A stretch of 64,000 nt of DNA from JALSNL01 sp036479585 (GCA_965224785.1 OZ245062.1:558001-622000); one strand, 5' to 3'. Positions 42,997-52,325 are shown, counted from the first letter of the stretch. The notes: generated by a model not told the origin, from the sequence alone. Made by a program: numbers and translations.

Positions 42997-44073
42997 ATGA
43001 GAACATACTTTTTATTATTTATGCTTTTACTATTTGTTATTTCTTGTTCAAATAATAAGACAAAAAATCAAAATGAGAAAAGTGGAAAAGAAAATTTAGA
43101 GGAAATGGAGGAGCATCCTTCAATTCACCAAGAAGAGTGGGAGGAAAATAAAGATAGGCAAAATAGTTTTGGTGATGCTGCAATGTTAGTAGAAGTTGCT
43201 TCTGTTGAATCTATTACTGATGACCTTTCACAGAAATTTACTAATCCAAAATTTACATTGGATGGAACAAAAATTATTTTCACAACAGAAAATTTTATTG
43301 GTCTTTGGGTTTATGATATTTCCAAAAAAACTATTCAACAAATTAATACTTTGCCAGGGAGTGGTTATAACTTTTCTATTTCAAGTGATGGCGCTAAAGT
43401 TTATTTTAGAAATAAAACTTCAAAGGCAAAAAAGCATAGTGGGAAATATTCTATAATTGAACAAGATATAGCTACTAAAAAAATGAATATTCTTATCACA
43501 TCTGAGAAAAGACTGTCAACACCAATTATCCTAAATATGACTTTGCTCTTTTTAGAAGATGGGAAGTTAAAAGAAATCCCTCTAAAATCTAAAACTAGTT
43601 TGGGGGGAAAAGGAATTCCACCAGTTTATTTTGTAGTGGATAATAAATTAATGAAATTTGAAATTGGTTCTGAGCCAAAAGAAATTTCATTAAATAAAAT
43701 GAAAATAATTTCTATGAAATACACTAGCGATAATAAGAATTTAGTTTGCTTAACAGCAAGCAATGGATTGATATTATTGGACTTGAGTGGAAATGTTATA
43801 AATAATTTTGATAATGCAATAACTCTTACAAAATTGTATAATAGTAGTCTAGTGGCATTTGTTGAAGAAGAAGATGATGGAACAAAAATTACAAAATCCC
43901 AAATGTATATGGGATTTATTACTTCGAATAAAAAAAGAAAGATTGCAAATATGAAAGCTGAAAATATTTTCAGTCCTTCGTGGTCGCCCAAAGAAAATAG
44001 AATAGTGTATAGTACAGATCAAGGGAAAATAAAAATTGTAAAATTAAATATCAAAAGGGAAGAAGAGAGATAA
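42997..44073 (+). CDS. lipoprotein with TolB-like beta-propeller
   Basis: The 358-residue protein carries a lipobox LLFVISC (Cys17). An acidic Glu/Lys-rich linker (~22-55) is followed by repeated propeller blades: FTNPKFTLDGTKIIFTTENFIGLWVYDI, SISSDGAKVYFRN, and FSPSWSPKENRIVYSTDQGKIKIVKL near the end. This is the PD40/TolB-type pattern. It overlaps the next gene by one base (TAATG), so they are cotranslated. The next protein has the same blade pattern, suggesting tandem duplication. It may serve as a scaffold for the exported hydrolases around it; no direct evidence of function. Confidence 0.75.
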   Translation: MRTYFLLFMLLLFVISCSNNKTKNQNEKSGKENLEEMEEHPSIHQEEWEENKDRQNSFGDAAMLVEVASVESITDDLSQKFTNPKFTLDGTKIIFTTENFIGLWVYDISKKTIQQINTLPGSGYNFSISSDGAKVYFRNKTSKAKKHSGKYSIIEQDIATKKMNILITSEKRLSTPIILNMTLLFLEDGKLKEIPLKSKTSLGGKGIPPVYFVVDNKLMKFEIGSEPKEISLNKMKIISMKYTSDNKNLVCLTASNGLILLDLSGNVINNFDNAITLTKLYNSSLVAFVEEEDDGTKITKSQMYMGFITSNKKRKIANMKAENIFSPSWSPKENRIVYSTDQGKIKIVKLNIKREEER

Positions 44074-45005
44074 TGAAAAGAATAATTATTGTACTTATAG
44101 TTATAGCATTCGGGAGTGAAATTTTTTCTCAAGCAGTAACAGTAGTAGAAACAAAACAAATAACAAATAGTAATGATGGAGAATTTTACTTTCCTCACTT
44201 TAGCAGAGATGATTCTAAAATAATATTTACTAAATCAAACTATATAGGTTTGTATCAAATGAATATTAAGAGCAAGAATATTAAGGAAATTACAATTGAA
44301 AATGGTGCTGGTTATAAACCTCTAGTCTCTAGTGTATCTGATGATATTTTTTACAAATCATTTATTATTAAAGATGGTAGAAAGTTTAACTCATTAAAAA
44401 AGTATGATCTGAATTCAAATACTATTGAAGTAATTGAACAAGATAAGCGTTTGCTTAGTTTACCAAACCAGACTAACTCTGCTAAGATCTCATATTTAGT
44501 TAATTCAGAGATGAAAAAAACTGCTTTACAAAGTGAAAAATTATTGAAGATTAATGAAAAATCGAGTGTGGTATATGTTGAGAATAATAAACTATACTTG
44601 AATGAAAATAATTCTACTAAAGAATTTAGCCCTTTAGGAGAAGGAGTTTATGTGTGGGAATCCTTTTCCAATGATGCAAAGAATATTGTTTTTACGTTTG
44701 GAAATAAAGGAGCATTTGTTTTTGACTTAAAGGGAAAAATAATAAAAAATATTCCAAATGCACATTATCCAAAGTTTTCACCAAATGGGAAATACTTGTT
44801 GTATATGGTTGATGAGGACAATGGTCATTCTTATACTTCATCTGATATTTATATTTATTCATTTGAAGAAGATAAAAGCTATCCGATTACTAACACAGAA
44901 AACAAAATAGAAATGTATGCTGAATGGTCAAACAAAGGGAACAGTATAGTCTATCACACAGAGGATGGCGAAATTTATACAACAAAATTAAATATTGAAA
45001 ATTAG
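44073..45005 (+). CDS. secreted TolB-like beta-propeller protein (paralogue of preceding gene)
   Basis: The protein has 310 residues. A signal peptide (KRIIIVLIVIAFGSEIFSQ) is followed by blades FYFPHFSRDDSKIIFTKSNYIGLYQMNI, HYPKFSPNGKYLLYMV and MYAEWSNKGNSIVYHTEDGEIYTTKL. The opening blades align clearly with the preceding lipoprotein (IGLWVYDI versus IGLYQMNI in the same place), but there is no lipobox. The start overlaps the upstream stop by one base, and the next gene starts 8 bp downstream. Likely a periplasmic binding or scaffold partner. Function unassigned. Confidence 0.75.
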   Translation: MKRIIIVLIVIAFGSEIFSQAVTVVETKQITNSNDGEFYFPHFSRDDSKIIFTKSNYIGLYQMNIKSKNIKEITIENGAGYKPLVSSVSDDIFYKSFIIKDGRKFNSLKKYDLNSNTIEVIEQDKRLLSLPNQTNSAKISYLVNSEMKKTALQSEKLLKINEKSSVVYVENNKLYLNENNSTKEFSPLGEGVYVWESFSNDAKNIVFTFGNKGAFVFDLKGKIIKNIPNAHYPKFSPNGKYLLYMVDEDNGHSYTSSDIYIYSFEEDKSYPITNTENKIEMYAEWSNKGNSIVYHTEDGEIYTTKLNIEN

Positions 45006-45013
45006 GAAATATA

Positions 45014-47362
45014 ATGCTAAAAAAAATTTTAATTTCACTTTTTATTATTACAACAGTTTTATCCGCTCAAGATTTTACGGGAATAAGAATTTATATAAAC
45101 CCTGGTCATGGTGGGCATGATTCAAACGATAGACATATTTTAGCAACTGGTTTTTGGGAGTCTGAGGGGAATCTTTCAAAGGGACTTTATCTAAAAGAAA
45201 TTTTAGATTCGCTAAAGGCAACTACCAAAATTAGTAGGACACAAAATAGAACGCAAGATGATTTAGGGCTTTCTGTAATTTCTGCAGATGCAAATAATTT
45301 TGATGCAGATTTTTTTCACGCAATTCATAGTAATGCATTTAATGGCAATGCTAACTATACGCTTATGTTGTATAAGGAAGTTAATGGTTCGCCAGTTTTT
45401 CCAAAATCAAAAACGATGGGCGATATTATGTCTGATGAAATATTTAAAGCTCATAGAACATCAACTAAATATGTTCGTGGTGACCAAAGTTTTCTCGGTT
45501 TTAATTTAGGAGTACTAAGAAGCTTAACTATGCCTGGTACGCTTTCCGAAGGTTCTTTTCATGACTACATTCCAGAGTCTTGGAGGTTGAGAAGTAAAGG
45601 GTACCTTAAGCATGAAGCTTGGGCAATCACAAAATCTTTCATTCGTTATTTTAATTTAAGTGGTTTACCATTCGGAGAAATTGCTGGTATTCTAAGAGAT
45701 CAATTTGAAACTGTAAATTATAACTATCTTAACTCGGCTGATAAGAAAGTTCCGCTCAATATATTGAAAGCAACTTTAGTTCCTGGTGGTAAAACTTATA
45801 ATGGAGATTTTTATAATAACGGTTTTTTTCTATTGGATGAAATCTCTCCTGGAACGTATGATGTAATTTTTGAAGCTGAAAATTATGAAACAGATACGGT
45901 CAAGTCGGTTGTTGTAACTGCTGGCAAGACAATATTTAATGATAAGTTTTTACTTCCAAAACCAAATTTTTCTGTTCCCATAGTTGAAAACTATTCTCCT
46001 AACAATATTTCAGATGTTAGATTAGATTCTAAATTTGTTTTTAATTTTAATGTGAAGATGAATAAAAGTATTGTTCAGAATGCGTTTAGTATTGTGCCAT
46101 CCACTCCTGGAAGTTTTAAGTGGGAACAAAATGATAAAAAAATGACTTTTACTCCCACTAATTTTTTAACTGGTGGAACAGACTACCAAATTTCTATTTC
46201 AACAGATTCAAAGAGTTATACTGATGTTGCAATGACTGAAAATTTCAACTATTCGTTTGCGACAAGATCAAGTTTAATGTTGTTGAAAATTTACCCTCCA
46301 GATGGAGCAGAAAATATAAGTACAACTGTAAAAATAAAAGCAAAATTCGATGCTTCAATTGATCAAGCTTCTCTTGGTGGTAATGTAATATACCAAGATG
46401 CAAACGGAAATGATGTAGCTTTAGCCATTGATGAAATTGATTATGAAAATGGATGGATTATTTTCGGCTCAAAAAATCCTCTTGCAACAAATACAACTTA
46501 CAAAGCTTTTTTTCTTAGTGGAATTAAAGACAAAGAAGGTTCAAATACTTCAGAAGATATTATCATAACTTTTACTACTGAACATGGCATTGAAGTTTCT
46601 GGAACAATAATTAATGATTTGGAAGAGATTGGGAGCTGGTGGCAGCCGGAGCAAAGTGGCTCTACTACTGGACTTGATGGAGACAATTCATCATTTAGTA
46701 TTTCAACAAAAAGGTTTAAAAGTGGAACACATTCTGGAAGACTAAGCTATATCTTTTCAGATGATTCAAACGGAGTGTGCAGAGTTTACAATGAAACTGA
46801 ACCCGAATTGGTAGAAACTGGACATGGTTTTGGAGCTTGGGTTTACGGCGATTTTAGTTCTAACATTTTGGAATATTGGCTTAGAGATGGGAGTGGTAAT
46901 ATCCAGATTTTTATTGATACTTTAAATTGGACTGGTTGGAAATTTAAAGAAATAGACGTTAGCAGTTATAGTAATTTGAAATTTCATAGCTTAGTTATTA
47001 AGCAAAACCCAAATGGAGAAAAAAAAGGGCAAGTTTATTTTGATGGAATTCAAACTGAAATTATAACGAATGTTAAAAAAGATAATTTAAGTATTCCAAC
47101 TGAATTTAAGTTAGAACAAAATTATCCAAATCCGTTTAACCCAAGTACAACAATAAGATACTCAATACCAAGTAACGAATTTGTAACATTGAAAATTTAT
47201 AATATTCTTGGTAGCGAAGTTGCCAACTTGGTTAACAAAAAACAAACTAGTGGAAGTTATCAAGTTAACTTTGATGCAAGTAATATAACGAGTGGAATTT
47301 ATTTTTATAAAATTAGTACAAGTAAGTTTAACCAAGTTAAAAAAATGTTGTTAGTTAAGTAA
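45014..47362 (+). CDS. T9SS-secreted N-acetylmuramoyl-L-alanine amidase (Amidase_3) with Ig-like domains
   Basis: The protein has 782 residues: signal peptide (1-18), then the amidase domain (~22-220) with H32 in INPGHGGHD, E49 in WESEGNL and the second zinc histidine in FFHAIHSN. A carboxypeptidase-regulatory-like segment (IPLNILKATLVPGG...YDVIFEAENYETD) follows, then two Big_5-type Ig-like modules (VENYSPNNISDVRLDSKFVF and IYPPDGAENISTTVKIKAKF). A jelly-roll-like region (~540-675) and a T9SS tail (FKLEQNYPNPFNPSTT, no insertion) end it. The tail should place the enzyme outside the outer membrane, unlike ordinary cell-division amidases. Confidence 0.88.
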   Translation: MLKKILISLFIITTVLSAQDFTGIRIYINPGHGGHDSNDRHILATGFWESEGNLSKGLYLKEILDSLKATTKISRTQNRTQDDLGLSVISADANNFDADFFHAIHSNAFNGNANYTLMLYKEVNGSPVFPKSKTMGDIMSDEIFKAHRTSTKYVRGDQSFLGFNLGVLRSLTMPGTLSEGSFHDYIPESWRLRSKGYLKHEAWAITKSFIRYFNLSGLPFGEIAGILRDQFETVNYNYLNSADKKVPLNILKATLVPGGKTYNGDFYNNGFFLLDEISPGTYDVIFEAENYETDTVKSVVVTAGKTIFNDKFLLPKPNFSVPIVENYSPNNISDVRLDSKFVFNFNVKMNKSIVQNAFSIVPSTPGSFKWEQNDKKMTFTPTNFLTGGTDYQISISTDSKSYTDVAMTENFNYSFATRSSLMLLKIYPPDGAENISTTVKIKAKFDASIDQASLGGNVIYQDANGNDVALAIDEIDYENGWIIFGSKNPLATNTTYKAFFLSGIKDKEGSNTSEDIIITFTTEHGIEVSGTIINDLEEIGSWWQPEQSGSTTGLDGDNSSFSISTKRFKSGTHSGRLSYIFSDDSNGVCRVYNETEPELVETGHGFGAWVYGDFSSNILEYWLRDGSGNIQIFIDTLNWTGWKFKEIDVSSYSNLKFHSLVIKQNPNGEKKGQVYFDGIQTEIITNVKKDNLSIPTEFKLEQNYPNPFNPSTTIRYSIPSNEFVTLKIYNILGSEVANLVNKKQTSGSYQVNFDASNITSGIYFYKISTSKFNQVKKMLLVK

Positions 47363-47434
47363 TTAAAAAATAATCTAAGATAAATAATGTGCTTTCTTTT
47401 ATCAATTAAAAGTATAGACTAGCAAAGGACAATT

Positions 47435-47776
47435 ATGAAAAACATAGCTCTATTAATAATACTGGTTGTGATAACTTCTTGTAGTTCATTTAAAAATGAA
47501 CAAAAGAATTTTCATAAGGGATACTTCTCTTACTTTGCAGATGTAGGCCTTTTTGTTGATTGCGAAACAAACGAAAAATATCCAGTAGCAATGGAAGGTG
47601 ATTATTTAGCACTTGAAAAAGAGTATCTGGAAATGGCTAAAATTACTGGTGAAAAAATAATTGTAACATTAAATGGAAAAATAGAGAAAAGAAATAAAAT
47701 GGAGGGGGTAGGGAAAAGAAATTTTCTAGTCGTGAAGAAATTCATTGGCATGTTCCCGAATAAAAATTGTAAATAG
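47435..47776 (+). CDS. lipoprotein with NlpE C-terminal-like (OB) domain
   Basis: The 113-residue protein has a lipobox ITSC (Cys16), then YFSYFADVGLFVDCETNEKYPVAMEGDYLALEKEYLE and GEKIIVTLNGKIEKRNKMEG...LVVKKFIGMFPNKNC. This corresponds to the OB-fold C-terminal domain of NlpE/copper-homeostasis lipoproteins, with two cysteines conserved (CET... and NKNC). The N-terminal NlpE domain is absent. In NlpE this part reports surface and redox stress to CpxA, but no Cpx system is visible here. It probably acts at the envelope. Confidence 0.65.
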   Translation: MKNIALLIILVVITSCSSFKNEQKNFHKGYFSYFADVGLFVDCETNEKYPVAMEGDYLALEKEYLEMAKITGEKIIVTLNGKIEKRNKMEGVGKRNFLVVKKFIGMFPNKNCK

Positions 47777-47841
47777 AATTTATTATCTTCAACAAAATTA
47801 CTTTTAACAAAATTAAGTTTAGATTTTATAATAGAATTCTT

Positions 47842-49866
47842 ATGATAAAAAGACATAAAATAAAACACAATATAATTTCAATATTTATTTTGTTCTTTGT
47901 GTTCCCTATGTTAATAAAAGGCGAAGGACTAATTCATAAAAAGATTAAATACTCTTCTGATGAAAATTTATCTAAATCAATTTCTTCAGAATTTATATCA
48001 GAGGCAATTCCAATTCCTATTGTAAACCCAGAACCGTTTATTGCTATTGGACTTAATGCCACAGTTAAAAGTAATAAATCAACACTCTTTTATATAAGAG
48101 TTTCTAAAGACAATAAAAACTGGAGTAATTGGCAATTAGTTGAGAATGATAATCATGGCGAAAAAATAAATTCTAAATTTCTTGGGACACTTTCCTTTTT
48201 TGAAAAAGAACATAAGTTTATACAATTTAAGACAAATATATATTCTAATCTGAAAGAGCTAACATTCAGTTTTATTAGTCATGGGAAAACCTCCAAAGCT
48301 CAAGTTGAAAAAAACTTAAAGCAATCTAGATTACATAAAAACTTTGATGGGATTGAAAGACCATCGTATGTAAATAGAAAAGATTGGGGATGCCCACAAA
48401 ATGAGCATGTAAGCACACGAAGTTTAACAGATGTTACTCATCTTATAATTCACCACAGTGCTGGTAATACTGTCTCAAATGACTATGCTGCTGCTGTACT
48501 TTCTTATTGGGATTTTCATGTAAATGGGCATGGATGGGATGATATTGGTTATAACTGGTTAGTAGATCCGAATGGAGTTTTGTACAAGGGACGAGCTTGG
48601 AAAAATTCTACACAAGAAAATGTTAGGGGCGCACATAACTCTGGTAAAAATGGTAACACAGCTGGAATTTGTTTTATTGGACATTATGTGTCGAATGTTC
48701 CAAGTACAATTGGGTTAGACAAAATTGCAGGTATTTTAGCATTTTTAAGTGACAAATATGGTATTGATCCTTTAGGTAAAAGTAATCATATTGGAATAAA
48801 TAAAATTAATGATAACATAACCGGACATGGACAAAGTGGTGGAGGCACTGCTTGCCCTGGCACACAAATTATTAATAGAATGCAATCTATTAGAGAATTA
48901 ACTTACACAAAGATTGTAGATATTACAGCTGCTCCAGTTGTGGTTTTAACTTACCCTAATGTAGAAGTTGATAGTGCGTTTCTTTCAAAAAAAGTTTTTA
49001 TTGAATTCACTCATCCAATGAATAAGTCCTCCGTTGAAAGTGCATTCTCAATCACGCCTAGCATTGCTGGAACAACAAGCTGGAACACTGATGGCAGTAT
49101 TATTTATTTTGAACCTTCAACAAATTTTACAAAACAGACTAACTATAAAATAGAAATTTCAAAAACTGCAACTAGTAAATGGGATGTTCCACTTACTGAT
49201 AAAATTGAAGTTAGTTTTGTAACAAAAGCAGAAGATAAACTTTCTCTTGTTGCAACATATCCTAAAGATGGAGACATAGATATTGAAACAGATGTTAATA
49301 TAGAGTTGAAATTTGATGGACCAATAAGTGGTAGTTCGCTTTCTGGGAAAATATTTTTCCTTGATGCAGATTCTAATCAAGTAAATCTTTCTGTAAATCA
49401 AAGTGGATATTCAAATGGAATTATTAAATTTAAATCAAGAACTCCACTTAAGGGGAATAGTACATATTCCGTCCATATAAAAGAAGGAATTTCTACTACT
49501 GATAATTATTCTTTTGGATTAAACAAAACAATTTATTTTACGACAAAATTAGCTACTAGTGTAACTGATTTTCATATTCCTACAGAATATAAATTAGAAC
49601 AAAATTATCCAAATCCGTTTAACCCAACAACTACAATAAGCTATAATGTTCCTCTCTCAAAAGAGGTTGGCGGTTTGTTAAAAATTATTACTCTAAAAAT
49701 TTATGATGTCCTTGGTAAGGAAGTTTCAGTACTTGTGAACAAAGTTCAAACTCCAGGAACTTATAGTGTTAGTTTTAATGCTAACAATCTTTCAAGTGGA
49801 ATTTATTATTACCAACTCCAATCGGGCAATTATTTAGAAACTAAGAAAATGATTTTATTGAGATAA
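47842..49866 (+). CDS. T9SS-secreted PGRP-type amidase (Amidase_2) with Ig-like domains
   Basis: The protein has 674 residues: signal peptide, ~150-residue N-terminal beta region, then a peptidoglycan-recognition amidase domain (~175-350). Visible are VTHLIIHHSAGN, DIGYNWLVDPNGVLYKGRAW, AGICFIGHY, and GHGQSGGGTACPG with the late zinc His and Cys. Two Big_5-like Ig modules (LTYPNVEVDSAFLSKKVFIEF; ATYPKDGDIDIETDVNIELKF) match those of the amidase at 45014. The T9SS tail (KLEQNYPNPFNPTTT) contains a hairpin-encoded insertion after YNVP. With the upstream amidase and GH18 it forms a set of exported wall-degrading enzymes. Confidence 0.88.
   Translation: MIKRHKIKHNIISIFILFFVFPMLIKGEGLIHKKIKYSSDENLSKSISSEFISEAIPIPIVNPEPFIAIGLNATVKSNKSTLFYIRVSKDNKNWSNWQLVENDNHGEKINSKFLGTLSFFEKEHKFIQFKTNIYSNLKELTFSFISHGKTSKAQVEKNLKQSRLHKNFDGIERPSYVNRKDWGCPQNEHVSTRSLTDVTHLIIHHSAGNTVSNDYAAAVLSYWDFHVNGHGWDDIGYNWLVDPNGVLYKGRAWKNSTQENVRGAHNSGKNGNTAGICFIGHYVSNVPSTIGLDKIAGILAFLSDKYGIDPLGKSNHIGINKINDNITGHGQSGGGTACPGTQIINRMQSIRELTYTKIVDITAAPVVVLTYPNVEVDSAFLSKKVFIEFTHPMNKSSVESAFSITPSIAGTTSWNTDGSIIYFEPSTNFTKQTNYKIEISKTATSKWDVPLTDKIEVSFVTKAEDKLSLVATYPKDGDIDIETDVNIELKFDGPISGSSLSGKIFFLDADSNQVNLSVNQSGYSNGIIKFKSRTPLKGNSTYSVHIKEGISTTDNYSFGLNKTIYFTTKLATSVTDFHIPTEYKLEQNYPNPFNPTTTISYNVPLSKEVGGLLKIITLKIYDVLGKEVSVLVNKVQTPGTYSVSFNANNLSSGIYYYQLQSGNYLETKKMILLR
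49651..49680 (+). repeat. hairpin-forming in-frame insertion within the T9SS tail coding sequence
   Basis: CCTCT (49651-49655) and AGAGG (49662-49666) pair across CTCAAA. Together with the following GTTGGCGG it encodes PLSKEVGGL between YNV and LKIITLKIYD. Same protein position and similar CCTC...GAGG design as 19996-20033. Confidence 0.5.
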
Positions 49867-49867
49867 A

Positions 49868-50260
49868 ATGTTAAACTACTTCGTTACAAAAATATCGAAA
49901 AAACAAGCTGTTGATACTGGCTTAGCAATGATGCTAATTTCATTTATTGTAGCCTACTTTACGGGTAAAACTTTTTATTTAAATCTCATGCTTCCAGTTT
50001 TACTTATCATAATGATTTATCCAAAGATGCTATATCCCTTTGCAGTAGTTTGGTTAAGTCTATCTAAAATATTAGGAACATTTATTTCAAAAATAATACT
50101 TACTTTTGTTTTCTTTATAATGGTAGTTCCAATGGGATTGTTTAGGAAAATACTTGGGAAAGATTCTTTACAACTAAAGGATTTTAAGAAAGATAAAACA
50201 AGTGTTTTTAAAACTAGGAACTATAATTTTTCATCTGAAGACTTAGAAAAGCCTTTTTAA
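49868..50260 (+). CDS. SxtJ-family membrane protein
   Basis: The protein has 130 residues. Two hydrophobic blocks (~18-53, TGLAMMLISFIVAYFTG and LMLPVLLIIMIYP; ~57-95, LYPFAVVWLSLSKILGTF and ILTFVFFIMVVPMGLFRKILGKD) form about four membrane helices, followed by a hydrophilic tail ending SSEDLEKPF. The WLSLSKILG...PMGLFRKILGKD pattern is typical of SxtJ, a family named from the saxitoxin cluster and usually found next to a carbamoyltransferase. The same pairing is seen here. It begins one base after the preceding stop. Biochemical role unknown. Confidence 0.75.
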   Translation: MLNYFVTKISKKQAVDTGLAMMLISFIVAYFTGKTFYLNLMLPVLLIIMIYPKMLYPFAVVWLSLSKILGTFISKIILTFVFFIMVVPMGLFRKILGKDSLQLKDFKKDKTSVFKTRNYNFSSEDLEKPF

Positions 50261-50275
50261 TTATTTAGGTTCTAT

Positions 50276-50425
50276 ATGGATTTTATTAAAGATTTATTTG
50301 CATTTTTAAAAGTTCGAAAAAAGTTTTGGTTATTACCAATTATATTAGTCTTACTTTTATTTGGAGTTCTAATAGTACTCACAAGTGGGTCGGCAATTGC
50401 TCCATTTATTTATGCTATTTTTTAA
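50276..50425 (+). CDS. DUF5989-family small membrane protein (SxtK-like)
   Basis: The 49-residue protein starts at ATG 50276 and has the conserved layout DFIKDLFAFLKVRKKFWLLP, then a membrane helix (IILVLLLFGVLIVL) and TSGSAIAPFIYAIF. The FLKxRKKFWLLPI...SAIAPFIY signature is that of DUF5989, a small protein nearly always located between sxtJ and a carbamoyltransferase gene, as here (15 bp after sxtJ, 18 bp before the transferase). Function unknown; the fixed order suggests a membrane complex with the two neighbours. Confidence 0.75.
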   Translation: MDFIKDLFAFLKVRKKFWLLPIILVLLLFGVLIVLTSGSAIAPFIYAIF

Positions 50426-50443
50426 TTTTTTTCAAATCAATTT

Positions 50444-52303
50444 ATGTCCATAATAATTTTAGGAATTTCAGCATACTATCACGATAGTGCAGCTTCAATA
50501 ATTATTGATGGAAATATAATTGCAGCAGCTCAAGAAGAACGCTTCACAAGAAAGAAACATGATTCTTCATTCCCAATTAATGCTGTTAAATACGTATTAA
50601 GCGAAGCGGGAATTGAATATAATGATTTAACTGCCATTTCCTTTTACGATAAACCTTACATAAAATTTGAAAGATTATTAGAAACCTATCACGCCTTTGC
50701 TCCGAAGGGGTTAGTCAGTTTTCTCTCAGCAATTCCAGTTTGGATAAAAGAAAAACTTTTCATGAAAAAAATGCTCAAGGATGAACTTTCAAAATTTGGT
50801 GACAAAAAGATTCCTATATTATTTCCAGAGCATCATTTGTCGCACGCTGCAAGTGCATATTATCCTTCTCCATTTAAGGAAGCTGCAATTTTAACAATAG
50901 ATGGTGTTGGTGAATGGGCAACAACTACAATTGGTTATGGAAAAGATAACTCAATTAAAATGTTGAAAGAATTACATTTCCCGCATTCTGTAGGATTGCT
51001 CTATTCTGCTTTTACTTATTATTGTGGTTTTAAAGTTAACAGCGGTGAGTATAAGCTAATGGGATTAGCACCTTATGGCGATTCTAATTCAAATCAAACA
51101 AAAGACTTTAAGAGTAAAATTTTAACAGAGTTAGTAGATGTTAGAGAAGACGGTTCAATACTATTAAATATGAAATACTTTAGTTTTGCAACTGGATTAA
51201 GAATGACAAATAATAAACGATGGACAAATTTATTTGGAGTTCCACCAAGAAGTTCTGAATCAGAAATTTCTCAAAATTATATGAATTTTGCTTTGGCAAT
51301 TCAGCAAGTTACAGAAGATATAGTTTTGAGGTTGGCAAAGACTGCAAAGGAAATAACAAAAAGTAAATACTTAGTCATGGCTGGTGGAGTTGCACTTAAC
51401 AGTGTTGCAAATGGTAAAATAATTAAGTCAAATTTATTTGAAGATATTTGGATTCAACCAGCTGCCGGAGATGCCGGTGGAGCTTTAGGAGCAGCCTATT
51501 TAGGTTATCATTTATGGAAAGGAAAACCAAGAATAGTTATTGAAAAATTGGATGCAATGAGAGGTGCTTACTTAGGACCGGAATTTAAAGATCAAAACTA
51601 TTTAGGTGTCTTTTCTAAGTATGATGCAACATATAATAAATATGAAAATACTAATGAATTAAATAAAATAGTTGCATCAAAAATTGCGAAAGGAAATGTT
51701 GTTGGTTGGTTTCAAGGTAGGATGGAATTTGGTCCAAGAGCTTTGGGTAACAGAAGTATTCTTGGTGATGCTAGAAATCCAGAAATGCAAAAGAAGATGA
51801 ATCTAAAAATTAAATATCGTGAGGGATTCAGACCATTTGCTCCATCTGTTTTGGAAGAAGATATTCAAGACTATTTTGAACTAGATAAAACATCACCCTA
51901 TATGCTTTTGGTAGTTCCAGTTTTAGTAAACAGATTAAATGATTTGCCAGATGGTTATGATGAAATGAAACTCTACGATAAACTCTATTGTTTACGTTCA
52001 GACATTCCGGCAATTACACACATAGATTTTTCTGCAAGACTACAAAGTGTTAGTAAACTTGCAAATCCACGTTACTGGAATTTAATTAGTGAGTTCAAAA
52101 AACAAACTGATTATGGAATAATTGTTAATACTAGTTTTAATGTTAGAGGTGAACCAATTGTTTGTACTCCAGACGATGCCTTCAGATGTTTTATGAGAAC
52201 TGAAATGGATTTTTTAGTTCTTGGAAATTATTTGCTAGATAAAAAACAACAAAGTAAATTATCAATTGATTCAAACTGGAAAGAAGAATTTAAACTAGAT
52301 TAA
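50444..52303 (+). CDS. carbamoyltransferase (TobZ/NodU/CmcH family)
   Basis: The 619-residue protein transfers a carbamoyl group from carbamoyl phosphate via carbamoyl-adenylate to a hydroxyl of a sugar or other metabolite. The Kae1-like N-terminal domain has ILGISAYYHDSAASIIIDG, FPEHHLSHAASAYY (metal-binding histidines) and ILTIDGVGEWATTTIG. The C-terminal domain shows FQGRMEFGPRALGNRSILGDAR, YREGFRPFAPSVL and NTSFNVRGEPIVCTP, which bind carbamoyl phosphate and ATP. Length is normal. Together with SxtJ and DUF5989 it forms a three-gene unit. The acceptor could be a surface polysaccharide or small molecule; no biosynthetic cluster adjoins it. Confidence 0.93.
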   Translation: MSIIILGISAYYHDSAASIIIDGNIIAAAQEERFTRKKHDSSFPINAVKYVLSEAGIEYNDLTAISFYDKPYIKFERLLETYHAFAPKGLVSFLSAIPVWIKEKLFMKKMLKDELSKFGDKKIPILFPEHHLSHAASAYYPSPFKEAAILTIDGVGEWATTTIGYGKDNSIKMLKELHFPHSVGLLYSAFTYYCGFKVNSGEYKLMGLAPYGDSNSNQTKDFKSKILTELVDVREDGSILLNMKYFSFATGLRMTNNKRWTNLFGVPPRSSESEISQNYMNFALAIQQVTEDIVLRLAKTAKEITKSKYLVMAGGVALNSVANGKIIKSNLFEDIWIQPAAGDAGGALGAAYLGYHLWKGKPRIVIEKLDAMRGAYLGPEFKDQNYLGVFSKYDATYNKYENTNELNKIVASKIAKGNVVGWFQGRMEFGPRALGNRSILGDARNPEMQKKMNLKIKYREGFRPFAPSVLEEDIQDYFELDKTSPYMLLVVPVLVNRLNDLPDGYDEMKLYDKLYCLRSDIPAITHIDFSARLQSVSKLANPRYWNLISEFKKQTDYGIIVNTSFNVRGEPIVCTPDDAFRCFMRTEMDFLVLGNYLLDKKQQSKLSIDSNWKEEFKLD

Positions 52304-52325
52304 ATATTTTATGGGATACTAAACT

